Shown: positions 23,835 to 33,895, numbered from the stretch's first letter. The stretch is 64,000 bases of DNA from Molanna angustata (GCA_963576475.1 OY754990.1:13013061-13077060); one strand, 5' to 3'. Made by a program: numbers and translations. Notes: a model not told the origin generated them from the sequence alone.

Positions 23835-24061
23835 TATATTATTAGTTACACTGATTGCTCTCAAGTATCTTTCTACACCATCCATCCACCTTAATTTGGT
23901 TCTTCCCATGTTTCGCCTCCCATCTGGTCGTGTATTGAGTGAGAATCATCATCGGGATTCGGTTCTCCTCCATGCGCTGGAGATGTCCCAACCTAAGGCG
24001 ATACGTTTTTATGTTCTTTAATATTATGTTAGGTTCATTGTTCATACGTTATAGCTCAAGG
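23835..24061 (-). pseudogene. RTE-type LINE, distal part (interrupted)
   Basis: The minus strand reads NNEPNIILKNIKTYRLRLGH, LQRMEENRIPMMI and IKVDGWCRKILE. It is continuous with 27186-27408 once the LINE 24062-27185 is removed. Its own 3' end is unclear near 23835. Confidence 0.7.
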
Positions 24062-24063
24062 GG

Positions 24064-24252
24064 AGTAAGAAAGGGGCCTCCACGAAGATTGCTAAAAAGA
24101 CCGATAAGGAAAAACCAAAGATAACGACAATGAAAAAAAAGGAAAAAGCAATCGGGCACTCCCTGGAAACGACAATTGTCGGCGAACCCTTTCACTACCG
24201 GACAGCCACTCTACCAGTCCACCCAAAAGGCCCTTTTCAGGGCCAATCATGA
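24064..24252 (+). CDS. ORF1 C-terminal remnant of the LINE
   Basis: An open frame of 62 codons from the truncated 5' edge, lysine-rich at first (KKGASTKIAKKTDKEKPKI, MKKKEKAIGHSLE) and ending HPKGPFQGQS. Its stop TGA (24250-24252) overlaps the ORF2 start ATG (24249-24251) as ATGA. That overlap is typical of LINEs that translate ORF2 by termination-reinitiation. The upstream part of ORF1 is missing. Confidence 0.65.
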   Translation, partial: SKKGASTKIAKKTDKEKPKITTMKKKEKAIGHSLETTIVGEPFHYRTATLPVHPKGPFQGQS

Positions 24253-27158
24253 CCATATCGATAAACATCGAGGGACTTAGCGACGACAAAGAGACCATAC
24301 TATCGGACCTCTGCAAAAGAAATCGATGCGACATATTAATGATTCAAGAAACTCACAGAAGCAACACCGCCGCTAGACCAAAAATAAAGGGCATGAACTT
24401 AATTCTCGAAAGACCACACGAAAAATATGGCAGCGCAATCTTTATTAAACCGGGACTCACAATTCAATCAGTTGCATACACAGATGTGGAAAATATCGAA
24501 ATTTTAACTGTAACTTTCGCAAACTGTACACTAACTTCCATATACAAACCACCGAACTCCAAATTCATATTCACAGAACCCACAAATTTCAAAAATCATC
24601 ATGCAAGAATAATCATAGGGGACTTTAACTGCCACAGTACCGCTTGGGGATACAAACAAACTGATGAGAATGGCATAGAACTTGAAAAGTGGGCTGAGAG
24701 CGAACGGCTACAATTGGTCCACCATCCAAAACTTCCTGCATCCTTCAATAGTGCTCGTTGGAGGAAGGGTTACAACCCGGATAATATCTTCGTGAGCGAA
24801 AAGATAATATCACAATGCTCAAAACAAGTGGAAGACCCAATCCCTCGGACACAACACCGACCAATAACTTGCACAATTGTCCCAATGATAAGACCAACCA
24901 TAACGCCGCTCACAAGGCAATTTAACTTCAAAAAGGCCAATTGGAACAACTTTAGTGCAGAATTGGATAATCTAGTTCAAAATTTAGAGCCTAAACCTGA
25001 AATGTATGAAAGCTTTGTCGAACTGGTGCAAAGGGTGTCAAGGAAACATATACCAAGAGGATGTAGAACAGAATATCTACCTGGGCTTTCTGATGACACA
25101 AAATCCTTGCTTGAAAAGTACAAAGCACTGTTCAATGATAACCCATTCTCAGAAATGACTCTACAAACTGGTGAAGAACTGTTACAATCTATCTCCCAAT
25201 CAAGAAGAGAGAAATGGAATAACCTCATTGAAAACCTGGATATGAAACAAAACAGTAGGAGAGCATGGAAGGTAATAAAGAACATTAGCAATGATCCAGC
25301 AGTGCAAACTCCTAACCCATACATAGTTACCCCAAATCAGATAGCCCATCAACTGTTGCTGAACGGGAAAACAAAACAAAAAACGAGTACCGAAAAAATC
25401 ATACGTAATATAGAGTCAGAAAACAATTCACTTGAATCACCATTCTCCGACTCCGAACTTAAAGATGCAGTCGCCTGCCTAAAAACCAACAAAGCAGCTG
25501 GGCTCGATGATATAAGGGTAGAGCAAGTCAAGCATTTTGGCAATAAAGCTCTTGTATGGATCCTGAACTTAATGAATAATTGTGTGACCAGTCTAAAAAT
25601 ACCAAAAATGTGGAGGAAAGCCCGAATCACAGCACTTCTCAAACCGGGCAAGGAGCCCAACGAACCAAAAAACTTTAGACCTGTATCTCTGCTGTGCCAC
25701 CTCAGTAAAGTTTTTGAAAGACTGATCCTAAACAGAGTTGGTCACACTCTGGACCCACACCTGATAAACGAACAAGCAGGGTTTAGGCCTGGGAAATCAT
25801 GTACGGGACAAATCCTTAACTTGACACAGCACATCGAGGACGGTTTCGAGGAAGGCAAAATTACAGGAGTAGCGTTCATTGACCTAACTGCTGCCTATGA
25901 TACAGTCAATCACAGGAAATTGTTACACAAAGTATACGGGATCTCGAGAGACTTCAAACTCACCTCAGTAATTGGAACTTTGTTGAGCAATAGACGGTTC
26001 TATGTCACGCTGCAGGGGAAGGACAGCCGCTGGAGGATGCAGAAGAATGGACTTCCTCAGGGTAGTGTCTTGGCGCCTCTACTGTTTAACATATATACAA
26101 ATGATCAACCAAGACCAAACAGAACACGCCAATTCATATATGCCGATGACACCGCCGTGGCAGCACAGGGGAAATCATTTCATGAGGTAGAGGATAGACT
26201 TACGTCAACACTCACTGAATTGGGTGAATACTACGATGCAAACCACCTAAAACCCAACCCCAAAAAAACACAACTATGCGCCTTCCACTTGAAAAATAGA
26301 GAGGCGGGTCGAGGGTTGCGAGTCAACTGGAGAAATGAGGAACTCGAAAACTGCCACGCACCAAAGTATCTGGGAGTGACACTGGATCGATCTCTGACTT
26401 ACAAGCAGCACTGCCTAAACACGAAACAGAAGGTCTCCGCCAGAAATAATATCTTGAGAAAGCTTGTCGGATCAACTTGGGGAGCATGCCCTGAGCTCTT
26501 GCGCACTTCTGCTCTGGGACTGTGCCTCTCTGCCGCCGAATATGCTTGCCCTGTATGGTTTGGATCAGCTCATGCCAACCAAGTGGATGTTGCAGTTAAT
26601 GAAATGGCACGAATTATATCAGGATGTCTTAGACCCACAGCCAAAAACAAATTGTATCCCATAATAGGCATAGCACCCCCTAACATCAGAAGAAGAGTGG
26701 CAGCAGATGCGGAGAGGCATAAGCAGATACACGACCCAAGACACCCACTCTATGAACATAAAGCACCAAACCCTCGCCTCAAGTCAAGGAATAGCTTCCT
26801 AAAGTCCACAGCCGACCTGCAGACCTCCCAGAAGCAACGCCGAGAGGAGTTGTGGATGGACGACCCAATCTCTGCATGGATGGACACAAGCGAGAAGGCG
26901 AATATGGCGCACTGCCTGCCATTCCCAATATGGAAGACACTGAACAGGCTGAGGGTGGGTGTGAGTGGCTGCAAGAGCAACCTGCACAAGTGGGGCTTCT
27001 CGACGGAGGATGATACCTTCTGTGATTGTGGGGCAGTGCAGGATGACGACCATCTGCTGTCCTGCCCAGAATTGAACGAGGGTTGCCACATGGACGACCT
27101 GATTAAACTTACCGACAGGGCGATTTCCGCCGCCACACATTGGAGTGGCAAAATCTGA
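24249..27158 (+). CDS. LINE ORF2: AP endonuclease and reverse transcriptase
   Basis: 969 codons with no internal stop. The endonuclease occupies about residues 1-220: NIEGLSDDK, IQETH (33-36, catalytic E), IYKPPNSKF, IIGDFNCHSTAWG (about 120-132) and QHRPITCTI (about 202). RT: FRPVSLLCHLSKVFERL (about 476), NEQAGFRPGKSCTGQIL, GVAFIDLTAAYDTVNH (motif A, about 540), NGLPQGSVLAPLLFNIY (motif B, about 600), FIYADDTAVA (catalytic YADD, about 631), LKPNPKKTQ and KYLGVTLDRSL. The C-terminus has CDCGAVQDDDHLLSCPE, a Cys/His cluster seen in several insect LINEs. The start ATG is supported by the ATGA overlap with ORF1. Predicted to nick target DNA and reverse-transcribe its RNA (target-primed reverse transcription). 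All key residues are present, so the enzyme may be functional, although the element lacks most of ORF1 and its promoter. Confidence 0.95.
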   Translation: MTISINIEGLSDDKETILSDLCKRNRCDILMIQETHRSNTAARPKIKGMNLILERPHEKYGSAIFIKPGLTIQSVAYTDVENIEILTVTFANCTLTSIYKPPNSKFIFTEPTNFKNHHARIIIGDFNCHSTAWGYKQTDENGIELEKWAESERLQLVHHPKLPASFNSARWRKGYNPDNIFVSEKIISQCSKQVEDPIPRTQHRPITCTIVPMIRPTITPLTRQFNFKKANWNNFSAELDNLVQNLEPKPEMYESFVELVQRVSRKHIPRGCRTEYLPGLSDDTKSLLEKYKALFNDNPFSEMTLQTGEELLQSISQSRREKWNNLIENLDMKQNSRRAWKVIKNISNDPAVQTPNPYIVTPNQIAHQLLLNGKTKQKTSTEKIIRNIESENNSLESPFSDSELKDAVACLKTNKAAGLDDIRVEQVKHFGNKALVWILNLMNNCVTSLKIPKMWRKARITALLKPGKEPNEPKNFRPVSLLCHLSKVFERLILNRVGHTLDPHLINEQAGFRPGKSCTGQILNLTQHIEDGFEEGKITGVAFIDLTAAYDTVNHRKLLHKVYGISRDFKLTSVIGTLLSNRRFYVTLQGKDSRWRMQKNGLPQGSVLAPLLFNIYTNDQPRPNRTRQFIYADDTAVAAQGKSFHEVEDRLTSTLTELGEYYDANHLKPNPKKTQLCAFHLKNREAGRGLRVNWRNEELENCHAPKYLGVTLDRSLTYKQHCLNTKQKVSARNNILRKLVGSTWGACPELLRTSALGLCLSAAEYACPVWFGSAHANQVDVAVNEMARIISGCLRPTAKNKLYPIIGIAPPNIRRRVAADAERHKQIHDPRHPLYEHKAPNPRLKSRNSFLKSTADLQTSQKQRREELWMDDPISAWMDTSEKANMAHCLPFPIWKTLNRLRVGVSGCKSNLHKWGFSTEDDTFCDCGAVQDDDHLLSCPELNEGCHMDDLIKLTDRAISAATHWSGKI

Positions 27159-27185
27159 GTTCCGGACTCGATAAGTAAGTAAGTA

Positions 27186-27408
27186 AGCTCAAGGCTGTAT
27201 CTCATCCTCCGTGTTATATGTATATTCACAGACAGGCCCGAAGATTATTCTCAACATCTTCCATTCAAAGACCAGATGCGTATTTTCGTCTCGTTTACTC
27301 AAGACCCAGCACTCATCTCCGTACACAAGTACTGGTCTCAACAGCGTTTCATACATCAGTAGCTTTGTGCTTCTTGTAAGCAAACGAGATTTAAGTTTTT
27401 TTGTCTAG
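27186..27408 (-). pseudogene. RTE-type LINE, proximal part (interrupted)
   Basis: The minus strand reads LTRSTKLLMYETLLRPVLVY, GDECWVLSKRDENTHLVFEW and KMLRIIFGPVCEYTYN. It is the same RTE C-terminal region as elsewhere (LRPVLLYGSE.W..TK). The piece continues at 24061 across the inserted LINE. Confidence 0.8.
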
Positions 27409-27489
27409 TTTAGCCGGTTGCAGACCAAAAGCTAAACAACGCTGAATCTAAGCTAAGCCAGGTAAAGCTGAGCTATTTACGTTGCGTGC

Positions 27490-27690
27490 ACACTTAAGAA
27501 TTTTATGACAACCGAACTGGCTATCTGCGTTTTAGCCAAACCTTTGTTATAACTAATAAGCGTTTGTATATTTATAACTGTACTTTTTGGCTGTGTGCAC
27601 AAAACATTTAGTTGCACAAAACCAAATGTTTTGTAGTCACTATAGTTCGGTAAATTTTAACATTAAATTTTGTAACTATAAAAAAAAAAC
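27490..27690 (+). mobile_element. Tc1-like MITE, CACTGAA family copy
   Basis: ATGACAACCGAACTGGCTAT, TTTAGCCAAACCTTTGTTAT, GGCTGTGTGCACAAAACATT and TTTTGTAGTCACTATAGTTC are the same order as at 15038-15247 (reversed) and 61320-61500. The terminal bases are diverged. Confidence 0.7.
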
Positions 27691-27789
27691 TAATGGGTTG
27701 TGGCCAACGTTAAACTCCTCACTAACAAGTCACTCCATAAAGTAGGTATTCAAATTTAGTATGGAAAATTTTCAGCATTTTCAAAAAAA

Positions 27790-28170
27790 AAATGAATTTT
27801 TCATTTATTTTTTTTAATAAATATTTTATTATGAAAATTCTTCAATGCCATAATATGAAAATGATGTGCCTTTTTACCAATTTGAAAATGAAAATTTCAA
27901 TTTTTAAGTTTCCTGAGCTCGGGGTCATTTTGAAATATTTGACGTTTAAAAAAAATGATATGCACTATTCAGATATCCTTCAAAATCTAATGGGGTCTAA
28001 GCGAGTATAAGTTATACATTATTGCAAAATTTGAAAATAATCGAATGAGTACTTAAGTCTATAATTGATAAAGTAAAATAAACACATATTACATAGTAAA
28101 CACACATAGATACATTGTGACAAAACATTAAGAATACAATCTCAGCATGATACTAGTTGATAATCTGCAA
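27790..28170 (+). repeat. dispersed repeat E, plus copy
   Basis: Contains CAATTTTTAAGTTTCCTGAG, GGGGTCATTTTGAAATATTT, GATATCCTTCAAAATCTAAT and AATACAATCTCAGCATGATA. The same order runs on the minus strand at 59545-59840. No TIR or coding recognised. Confidence 0.65.
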
Positions 28171-28779
28171 TAAAAACCGGACGGACGTGTCACTAGGTGG
28201 TTTGAATGAATGATTGAAAGTTCTGATAATGAATTCATTCGACCTAGAAAAATAGGCTTAATACAACTGGCTTATTTATTTAAAGAATAAATATCAGATA
28301 AGAAGCTGTTGTCTTTGATTATAGGGAATTTTATCAAACAAAATACCATTTATCAAAAGATTGCTCAAATAGCTTAGCTCACATAGTTTGCGTTCAGCAC
28401 ACTAGTATGAAAAACAACCTCAGCTATGCGAGCTAAGCTAAAATAGCGATTACATGAAAATTCTTCGAAACACAATTGTTCGAATGCGCAATTGTACGAA
28501 TAACAATTTTTCGAAAATCAGTTATCAGAATGACAATTGTCCGAAAGCAAATTATTCTAACTAACATTTGTTGGAAAACCAATTGACCGAATTTAATATA
28601 TTTTTGTGTCATTATGTTGCCTCCTTTGACATATTTGTTGTCAGTAAAATATATTCGATGAAGACTATTATTTCTTGTTGTATTATTGTTGGGTGCGTAT
28701 GCTTGTACATTTTTAATAACTGATGTTTGACAGCGCGGTGCGTCGCCATGTTGTTTATTCCATAGATTTTTATTATACA

Positions 28780-30547
28780 CTAGCTGAGAAGCATCGCTTC
28801 GCTCAGCTTCTAAGCTAGGGCTTTCAGCCAACTTTTTACCGCTGCGCGGTAAATGGCCGCCTTCGGCGGTTCATGCAACGAAATGAAGCGAAGCTTTTAT
28901 GGTAGGTACTTAAAAAATATATTCGGTGCAGTATTTATCGACAACACTTTTCCTCAACACCTAGTGGACCCCACAAAGTGCGGGCTTCCAGTCCATTACC
29001 AGTGTTGTTTTTGCGGCTTCTCCGCATGGACAAATGGCCCCAGCCACACGCACCGCCTCTAAGTCCACGAAGACTTGGCCCCGTCAACCTGAGCACCCGC
29101 GAGGAAGAACGAACGCTTGCCCTTTACCGTGAGTGCCGTGGGAAGATAAATTTATTACTCTGGATGCTGCAATTTATCGACCTGCATCTTCGCTTTGTGT
29201 CTCATGGGCATATTATGATGAGTAACAGCACTCTATTCTCCATGATCAAAATGTAGTTATTTACCTTATTTTGGTTATAGACAAATAATACCTAATTTAT
29301 ATTTTAGTTTAAATTTAAACTTTAAAAAATAAATTTGTAGGCCGGTACCTACTTATGTTTTGAAAATCAGTAAGTAATGTTATTTTATTATTCTTCGACA
29401 TTTAGCTAAGATAAATAATATCAATTTATTCAATTGTTTTTAAATAAGTATTTTGTTTATTTATGTTAGTCCAATTGATTCAAACTTTAGGTTGCCCATA
29501 TAGAACGATTGTGGTTTTAAAGTTGTGACGTGCACAGCATACATTATTTTATAATCAATAGTTGTTGATAATAATATTTCATTTTGATGACCTTTTTATT
29601 ATTTCTATTCGATATTATTCTCACCGGAGGAAAACTTATATTTTTGAACGCATTGCGGCGCTTTTGTGATGTCATTTGAATAATACTCCATAATTAAGTA
29701 ATAATTGAATTTCAATACCTGACACGAAAGTAGAAGGTATTTAAATATTTTGTAATCTTATATTTTTTTTAACTGTATTCCTATTTTACAAAATTTCGTA
29801 GGTAAAAAGTTTTTTGCAAAAATAATTTTATATTGTTTCCATAAGTTTGAAAATTTGCCGATAGATGTCGAAAACCCACCATTTATGTTTCTTTATATAA
29901 TTTTTTCGTATATTTTTTTATAAAATTAAGCGTTTCCACAAAAAAATAATATTTTTCCCGTAATATGTATAATATTGTCTTTTTTTAAACAAAAAATCAA
30001 TATAATTGGCGTTGTAGGCCACTTGTAAAGAATCACCTATTTTGACAGCTAAATCGGTGAAACAATGCAAGTAAAGCAAATCATACCCACAATGCAAAAG
30101 GAAACGATTCTTACATGTAAATTGTTTTCTCTCCCTATGTAGGATTTCATTATTTCGTGCCTTTTGAGCTCTGGCTTTGACGGGAACCAACATATCTTTA
30201 CGTTGGCATTATAATCACCGTAAAGGTATATTCACATAAATCAATTTTGGCGACTCAGCGAGTAAAGCAAAAAGCATTCTTTAATTCTAATTATATAACA
30301 TTTAAACATACTTTATTTCGAAAATACAAAAAAAAAATATCAGCTCGCGAGGTTTTGTGTTTTTATACTGTTTCAAATGTAATATTATAAAAATATGATA
30401 TTATAAGTTTTTTGCTCTACTGTAAATTTGCCGATTTTTACATAGGAAGATTTCAAGGGCAGGCAGACTGACATGAATATAGCCGTGCACAAACATTCGC
30501 AAATCCAGAACGACAATCTTACGAGGTCTACTTTATTTATATGCAGA
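28780..30547 (-). mobile_element. non-autonomous Helitron, exact boundaries
   Basis: On the minus strand it starts TCTGCATATAAATAAAG and ends with the hairpin GAAGC-GAT-GCTTC, then TCAGCTAG. It lies between A and T with no target-site duplication. The shorter relative at 56303-57102 has the uninterrupted TTATTATACATAATATACT at the same place (56800-56820), so both ends are fixed to the base. No Rep/helicase coding was seen. A GC-richer part (28850-29190) could be captured sequence. Confidence 0.85.
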
Positions 30548-31186
30548 TAATATACTATGTAGATGTAGTACTCCGTGCAAAAAGTGAGTCATGGAATATC
30601 GCGCGTTTGTCGTTTTGGTTGCCAACATATTACAGTTTTCCTTACATTTCAACACATCCTAAATAACTTTTCTCTAAATCTAAATAAACAAAGTGTTTTT
30701 TACGACAAATAAATCCGAAAACAATTCACATTAGTCGTTATTCTCAATGGAAAAACGACAAACGATCCCCGGAAAAATGCCTCACTTCGTTTCATACAAA
30801 ATTTGCTAACTACGACATCTAGTAATAATAAAAATCTATGGTTTATTCCTCTCACAATACTACCAACATAACGTATTGTGATAAAAACGTATTGTCATAA
30901 AAATTCGTACAATAGGCATGATGACTAATTTTGAAAAACTATCTCACGATGTTTTTACGCATTCACTGTTTTCAAATATATATACATTTCTACATAAAAT
31001 AAAGGTTTAGTAGCAAAAATCGCCATTTTAAAATCAAATTTGACATTTACGCCAAAAAAAGCTTGTAGTATCATGGCGGCTGCCGACCCTGACGGTTACG
31101 TCATGGTATCGTAAACTGCATATCACTACTATATGTAATATATGTGTTCTAAGACGATTTGTGTATTTATAATCAATTCAAAAGTG

Positions 31187-31320
31187 CATAAGTGTTGTGC
31201 GGTCCCTAAATGTACAAACACGACGAAAAAAACACCTACTGAGGTATTTGTTTTCGTCCCACGCGAAAAAAAGAGAAATAAGTGATTAAATTTCGCACGG
31301 CGAGACACAAGTGAATTTTA
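31187..31320 (+). pseudogene. THAP zinc-finger remnant
   Basis: A frame from 31190 reads VHKCCAVPKCTNTTKKTPTE, VFVFVPREKKRNK, stop, LNFARRDT. The C-x4-C start, FxFP-like segment (VFVFVPRE) and an expected Trp changed to a TGA stop (before LNFARRD) fit the first half of a THAP C2CH domain. The second C..H pair is lost. THAP fingers bind DNA and occur in P-element transposases and in host proteins, so this could be the degraded N-terminus of the element's transposase. Confidence 0.65.
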
Positions 31321-32009
31321 TTAAGTACGCGTTTACAATGAAGTACAGTATTTGTTCCCCCACTTTTAGCTCTCAATAATATAATATTTACCATTATTTA
31401 GGCAATAAGCATATAAAGAACTTCATTAATGTCCAAACGTCAAAATAGGCCATCATAAGTTTCCCGCGTATGTTTTTAGCTTATGAACACATAATGTAGA
31501 GAGAAGAAGGAGCATATTTTATCGATTTTCGACATGTAAGTTGTATTTAAATTACAGATAAATAAAGTACTTATATGTACTTATTATTAAGTTTTTACGT
31601 TTCGAAATTCTGATGAACAAAAGTCTTTGTTCGACGCAAAGAAATATCCGACCATCAAAAGTTCCATTCTAGTTAAGAGTAGTTAAGACAGGCAGAAAAA
31701 TAACTACTATGGCTGCTATTGCTAAAAATAACGATAGCAGATAAATATAGCTTGTTATGAACACAATACAAATAACGAGCGCTATGTAATAATTCGTATG
31801 CTGCTAAAATTGTAACGATGTTTTAAAACGCATGCTTCGCGTAATCGCCGTCGTTTCGCAAATCGCTTCATTGCATGAAAAAAATATAGCTTGCTAGTTT
31901 AGTTTGGCAGTGACCAGCATCATAACATGTCGAACGTTCGTCAGCTCACCATCGCGTGACAAAATTGTAGAATACTAAAACTAAATTAGTTTACCATACG
32001 TTGCGAGCG

Positions 32010-32720
32010 TTCATTATTTATTTATTTATTCAATAAAAACTAAGTTACATACAAAATACAATTAACATAGGCCCGATATTACAGTCGGCCCTCAACTCAT
32101 TGAGTTTGCCAAACTCAAGATTAATGTTAAGGGGAGATTGAATCCATTTCCGTATTACAGTGCAATATGACATGTCAGTTACTAAATCTTCAATTATAGA
32201 CATATTTCACTTTTTCTGTGGTTATTATCTGTCAAATTTAAATAACCTCAAATAATACGAAATACAAAACGGGACGCTACGACTTTAAATACCATTGTTT
32301 TATTATCCAACATGGTAAATTTAATTTTTTTCACCAAAATAATGCTTTTAAATGCCCGTGTTCGTTTCAATACGGCTGTCAGTTTGTTTTGTTGTGTGGC
32401 GCCACCTTCGATACAACACTGAAACTACACACGTTGCCTAACGCCTCTAGTGATAGAAACTGAAACTACACGAGTTGCCTAGCAAATGACAGTTGACTCA
32501 CAGTTAAGTACTTAATCTGCCAGAAACGTTGAGTTAAATATTTGTCGTTTTAGTGACGTATTTGAGGGAAGATTAGGTCTAAACGGACACTGTAATACGC
32601 TATATTTTTGTAAAACTTGAGTTTAGCTCTTAAACTGACACTGTAATACCGGCCCATAGTGTCCCCCGATACGTAGGCGAGTATCTAGGTAAATTGAAAC
32701 TATTTGCTTTGATGAATACT
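32010..32720 (-). mobile_element. LINE 3' end split by an MITE
   Basis: The minus strand ends GTTTTTATTGAATAAATAAA. The upstream part continues at 32656 (GGGGGACACTAT) after removal of the MITE 32070-32655. Only a short 3' UTR is left. Confidence 0.55.
32070..32655. mobile_element. PIF/Harbinger-like MITE
   Basis: Left end GGCCCGATATTACAGTC and right end inverted GGGCCGGTATTACAGTG. ATA flanks at 32067-32069 and 32656-32658 are a 3 bp duplication. The interior repeats TTGAGTT/CTGTAATAC motifs. Classification rests on the GGGCC ends and 3 bp duplication only. Confidence 0.65.
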
Positions 32721-32859
32721 TGTTCCATTTATATTTAATTTGTTTTAGTTTTAAGTATCTAATTAAAATATTAATATATCGATAACACCAAAATAAACAT
32801 AGTCCAGACCGACAATTAATGCGTATATTGTATTGAAGACTATCAGAAGAATTGACGCG

Positions 32860-33695
32860 ACCATACTATGACGTCGTGCGCTCTGATTGTTTTTTCTCAT
32901 AAAATGGCGGACTAACACATTTTGTATTTTAATATTTATAATATTATTATTATTCACTCCTATAAATTAAAAAAAAAACATTTTTTAAATCTTTATAACC
33001 TATTTTATTTTTTAAAATCATAATTTCAATGATTTTTTTCTTACAGTCATCACACCTATTACATATTTTAATATATTAATCATAATATGTATATGAATCA
33101 TAACAGTTATCCCATATGTATATTAGATTCATCATAATACATTGTGTATTTCCATTTCAACCTCATGTAACACTGTACAACTCCCACAAACAATATAATT
33201 ACATCATTTTATTTTATAAGCAATGAAAGCCACCAAGTTATTTATTTCTGAAACGTTAAATATTCTCCACCACGTTACAATACTCGGTGCGTGTTATAAC
33301 AGATGCGTCAACGATTCAATAGAGCGGATAGCGATATTATTTGGTTTATTGTCCCAAATAAACCAAATAAATCAATAAATAAAAATAGCATGTTAAAAAT
33401 AAGCAGCATATTCCATATAGCTTGTTATGAAAAAAATAGCCATTTCGAACAACACAACAGTTGACAGTAACAAACACAATTGACAGTGACAATATGGTGA
33501 CGTCATGCGCTCTGATTGGTGTTTCACATAAAATGGCGGACAAACATATTTTGTATTTTTATTTTAATAATATTAATATTATTCGCTCTTTTAAAATGAA
33601 AATAAATATATTTTTTCAAATCTTTATAACATATTTTATCTAATAAAATCATAATTTCAATGATTTTTTCTTACTGTCATCACGCCTATTGTAAT
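32860..33695 (+). repeat. 200 bp duplication, two diverged copies
   Basis: 32860-33065 and 33480-33695 share GTGCGCTCTGATTG / CATGCGCTCTGATTGG, CATAAAATGGCGGAC, ACATATTTTGTATTTT-like and ATAATTTCAATGATTTTTT, ending TACTGTCATCACGCCTATT. The spacing is about 620 bp. Confidence 0.75.
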
Positions 33696-33860
33696 TTCTG
33701 ATAATTGTGTGTTCGGAAAATTGTTTTTCGAAAAAATGTGATTCGAATGCCATTCGTTAAATTGATTTTCGTAAAATTAGCATTCGAATAATTGTTTTCC
33801 GAATAATTTTCCTGTCACCAAAATAGCTTAGCTTTCGGTCTGCAACCGGCTTTAAGGTGC

Positions 33861-33895
33861 TTGTGGATTCCGAAGTAGCACTTCGGAATCCACAA
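33861..33895. repeat. perfect 16 bp inverted repeat
   Basis: TTGTGGATTCCGAAGT and its complement around AGC, just outside the right edge of the outer TIR element. Confidence 0.9.

Larger units (their letters stand above)
24062..27185 (+). mobile_element. non-LTR retrotransposon, 5'-truncated, intact ORF2
   Basis: Element with a direct repeat AGCTCAAGG at 24053-24061 and 27186-27194, a 9 bp target-site duplication. The tail is a short AAGT microsatellite (27171-27185). It lies inside a minus-strand RTE copy. The 5' end lies within ORF1, so it is a truncated but otherwise undamaged copy. Low divergence at the duplication and the intact frame suggest recent insertion. The clade is not assigned; the lack of RNase H and the C-terminal CDCG..H..C motif fit Jockey/I-superclade or Nimb/Daphne-like groups. 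Confidence 0.92.
28448..33819. mobile_element. P-like/THAP-associated DNA transposon, 5.4 kb
   Basis: Begins GATTACATGAAAATTCTTCG and ends inverted GGTGACAGGAAAATTATTCG. TIR similarity continues about 100 bp as a degenerate array of CAATTnTTCGAA-type motifs in opposite orientation at the two ends. It is flanked by AAAATAGC at 28440-28447 and 33820-33827, an exact 8 bp duplication. Inside are a Helitron (28780-30547), a THAP finger remnant (31187-31320), an MITE (32070-32655), a LINE tail and a 200 bp internal duplication. An 800 bp deletion derivative with its own 8 bp duplication is at 56303-57102. The 8 bp duplication plus THAP points to the P superfamily; hAT also makes 8 bp duplications, and no transposase catalytic core was recognised. 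Confidence 0.8.
27413..33850. mobile_element. outer TIR element holding nested insertions
   Basis: Left end GCCGGTTGCAGACCAAAAGC and right end inverted GCCGGTTGCAGACCGAAAGC. Flanks TTTA at 27409-27412 and 33851-33854 form a probable 4 bp duplication. Removing the 5.4 kb element 28448-33819 leaves about 1.06 kb with AGCTAAGCT-rich ends. The interior includes a Tc1-like MITE remnant (27490-27690) and a dispersed repeat (27790-28170). The superfamily is unknown. Confidence 0.6.

Noticed and set aside
24977..25660. Minus-strand frames of 103-115 codons inside ORF2
   Set aside because: Antisense shadows of the intact ORF2.
26750..27229. 159-codon minus-strand frame
   Set aside because: Antisense of the ORF2 C-terminus; crosses the element boundary without any motif.
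28443..28560. ACAATTnTTCGAA array as a stand-alone minisatellite
   Set aside because: The same array appears inverted at the far end and at both ends of the 800 bp copy, so it is the TIR of a transposon.
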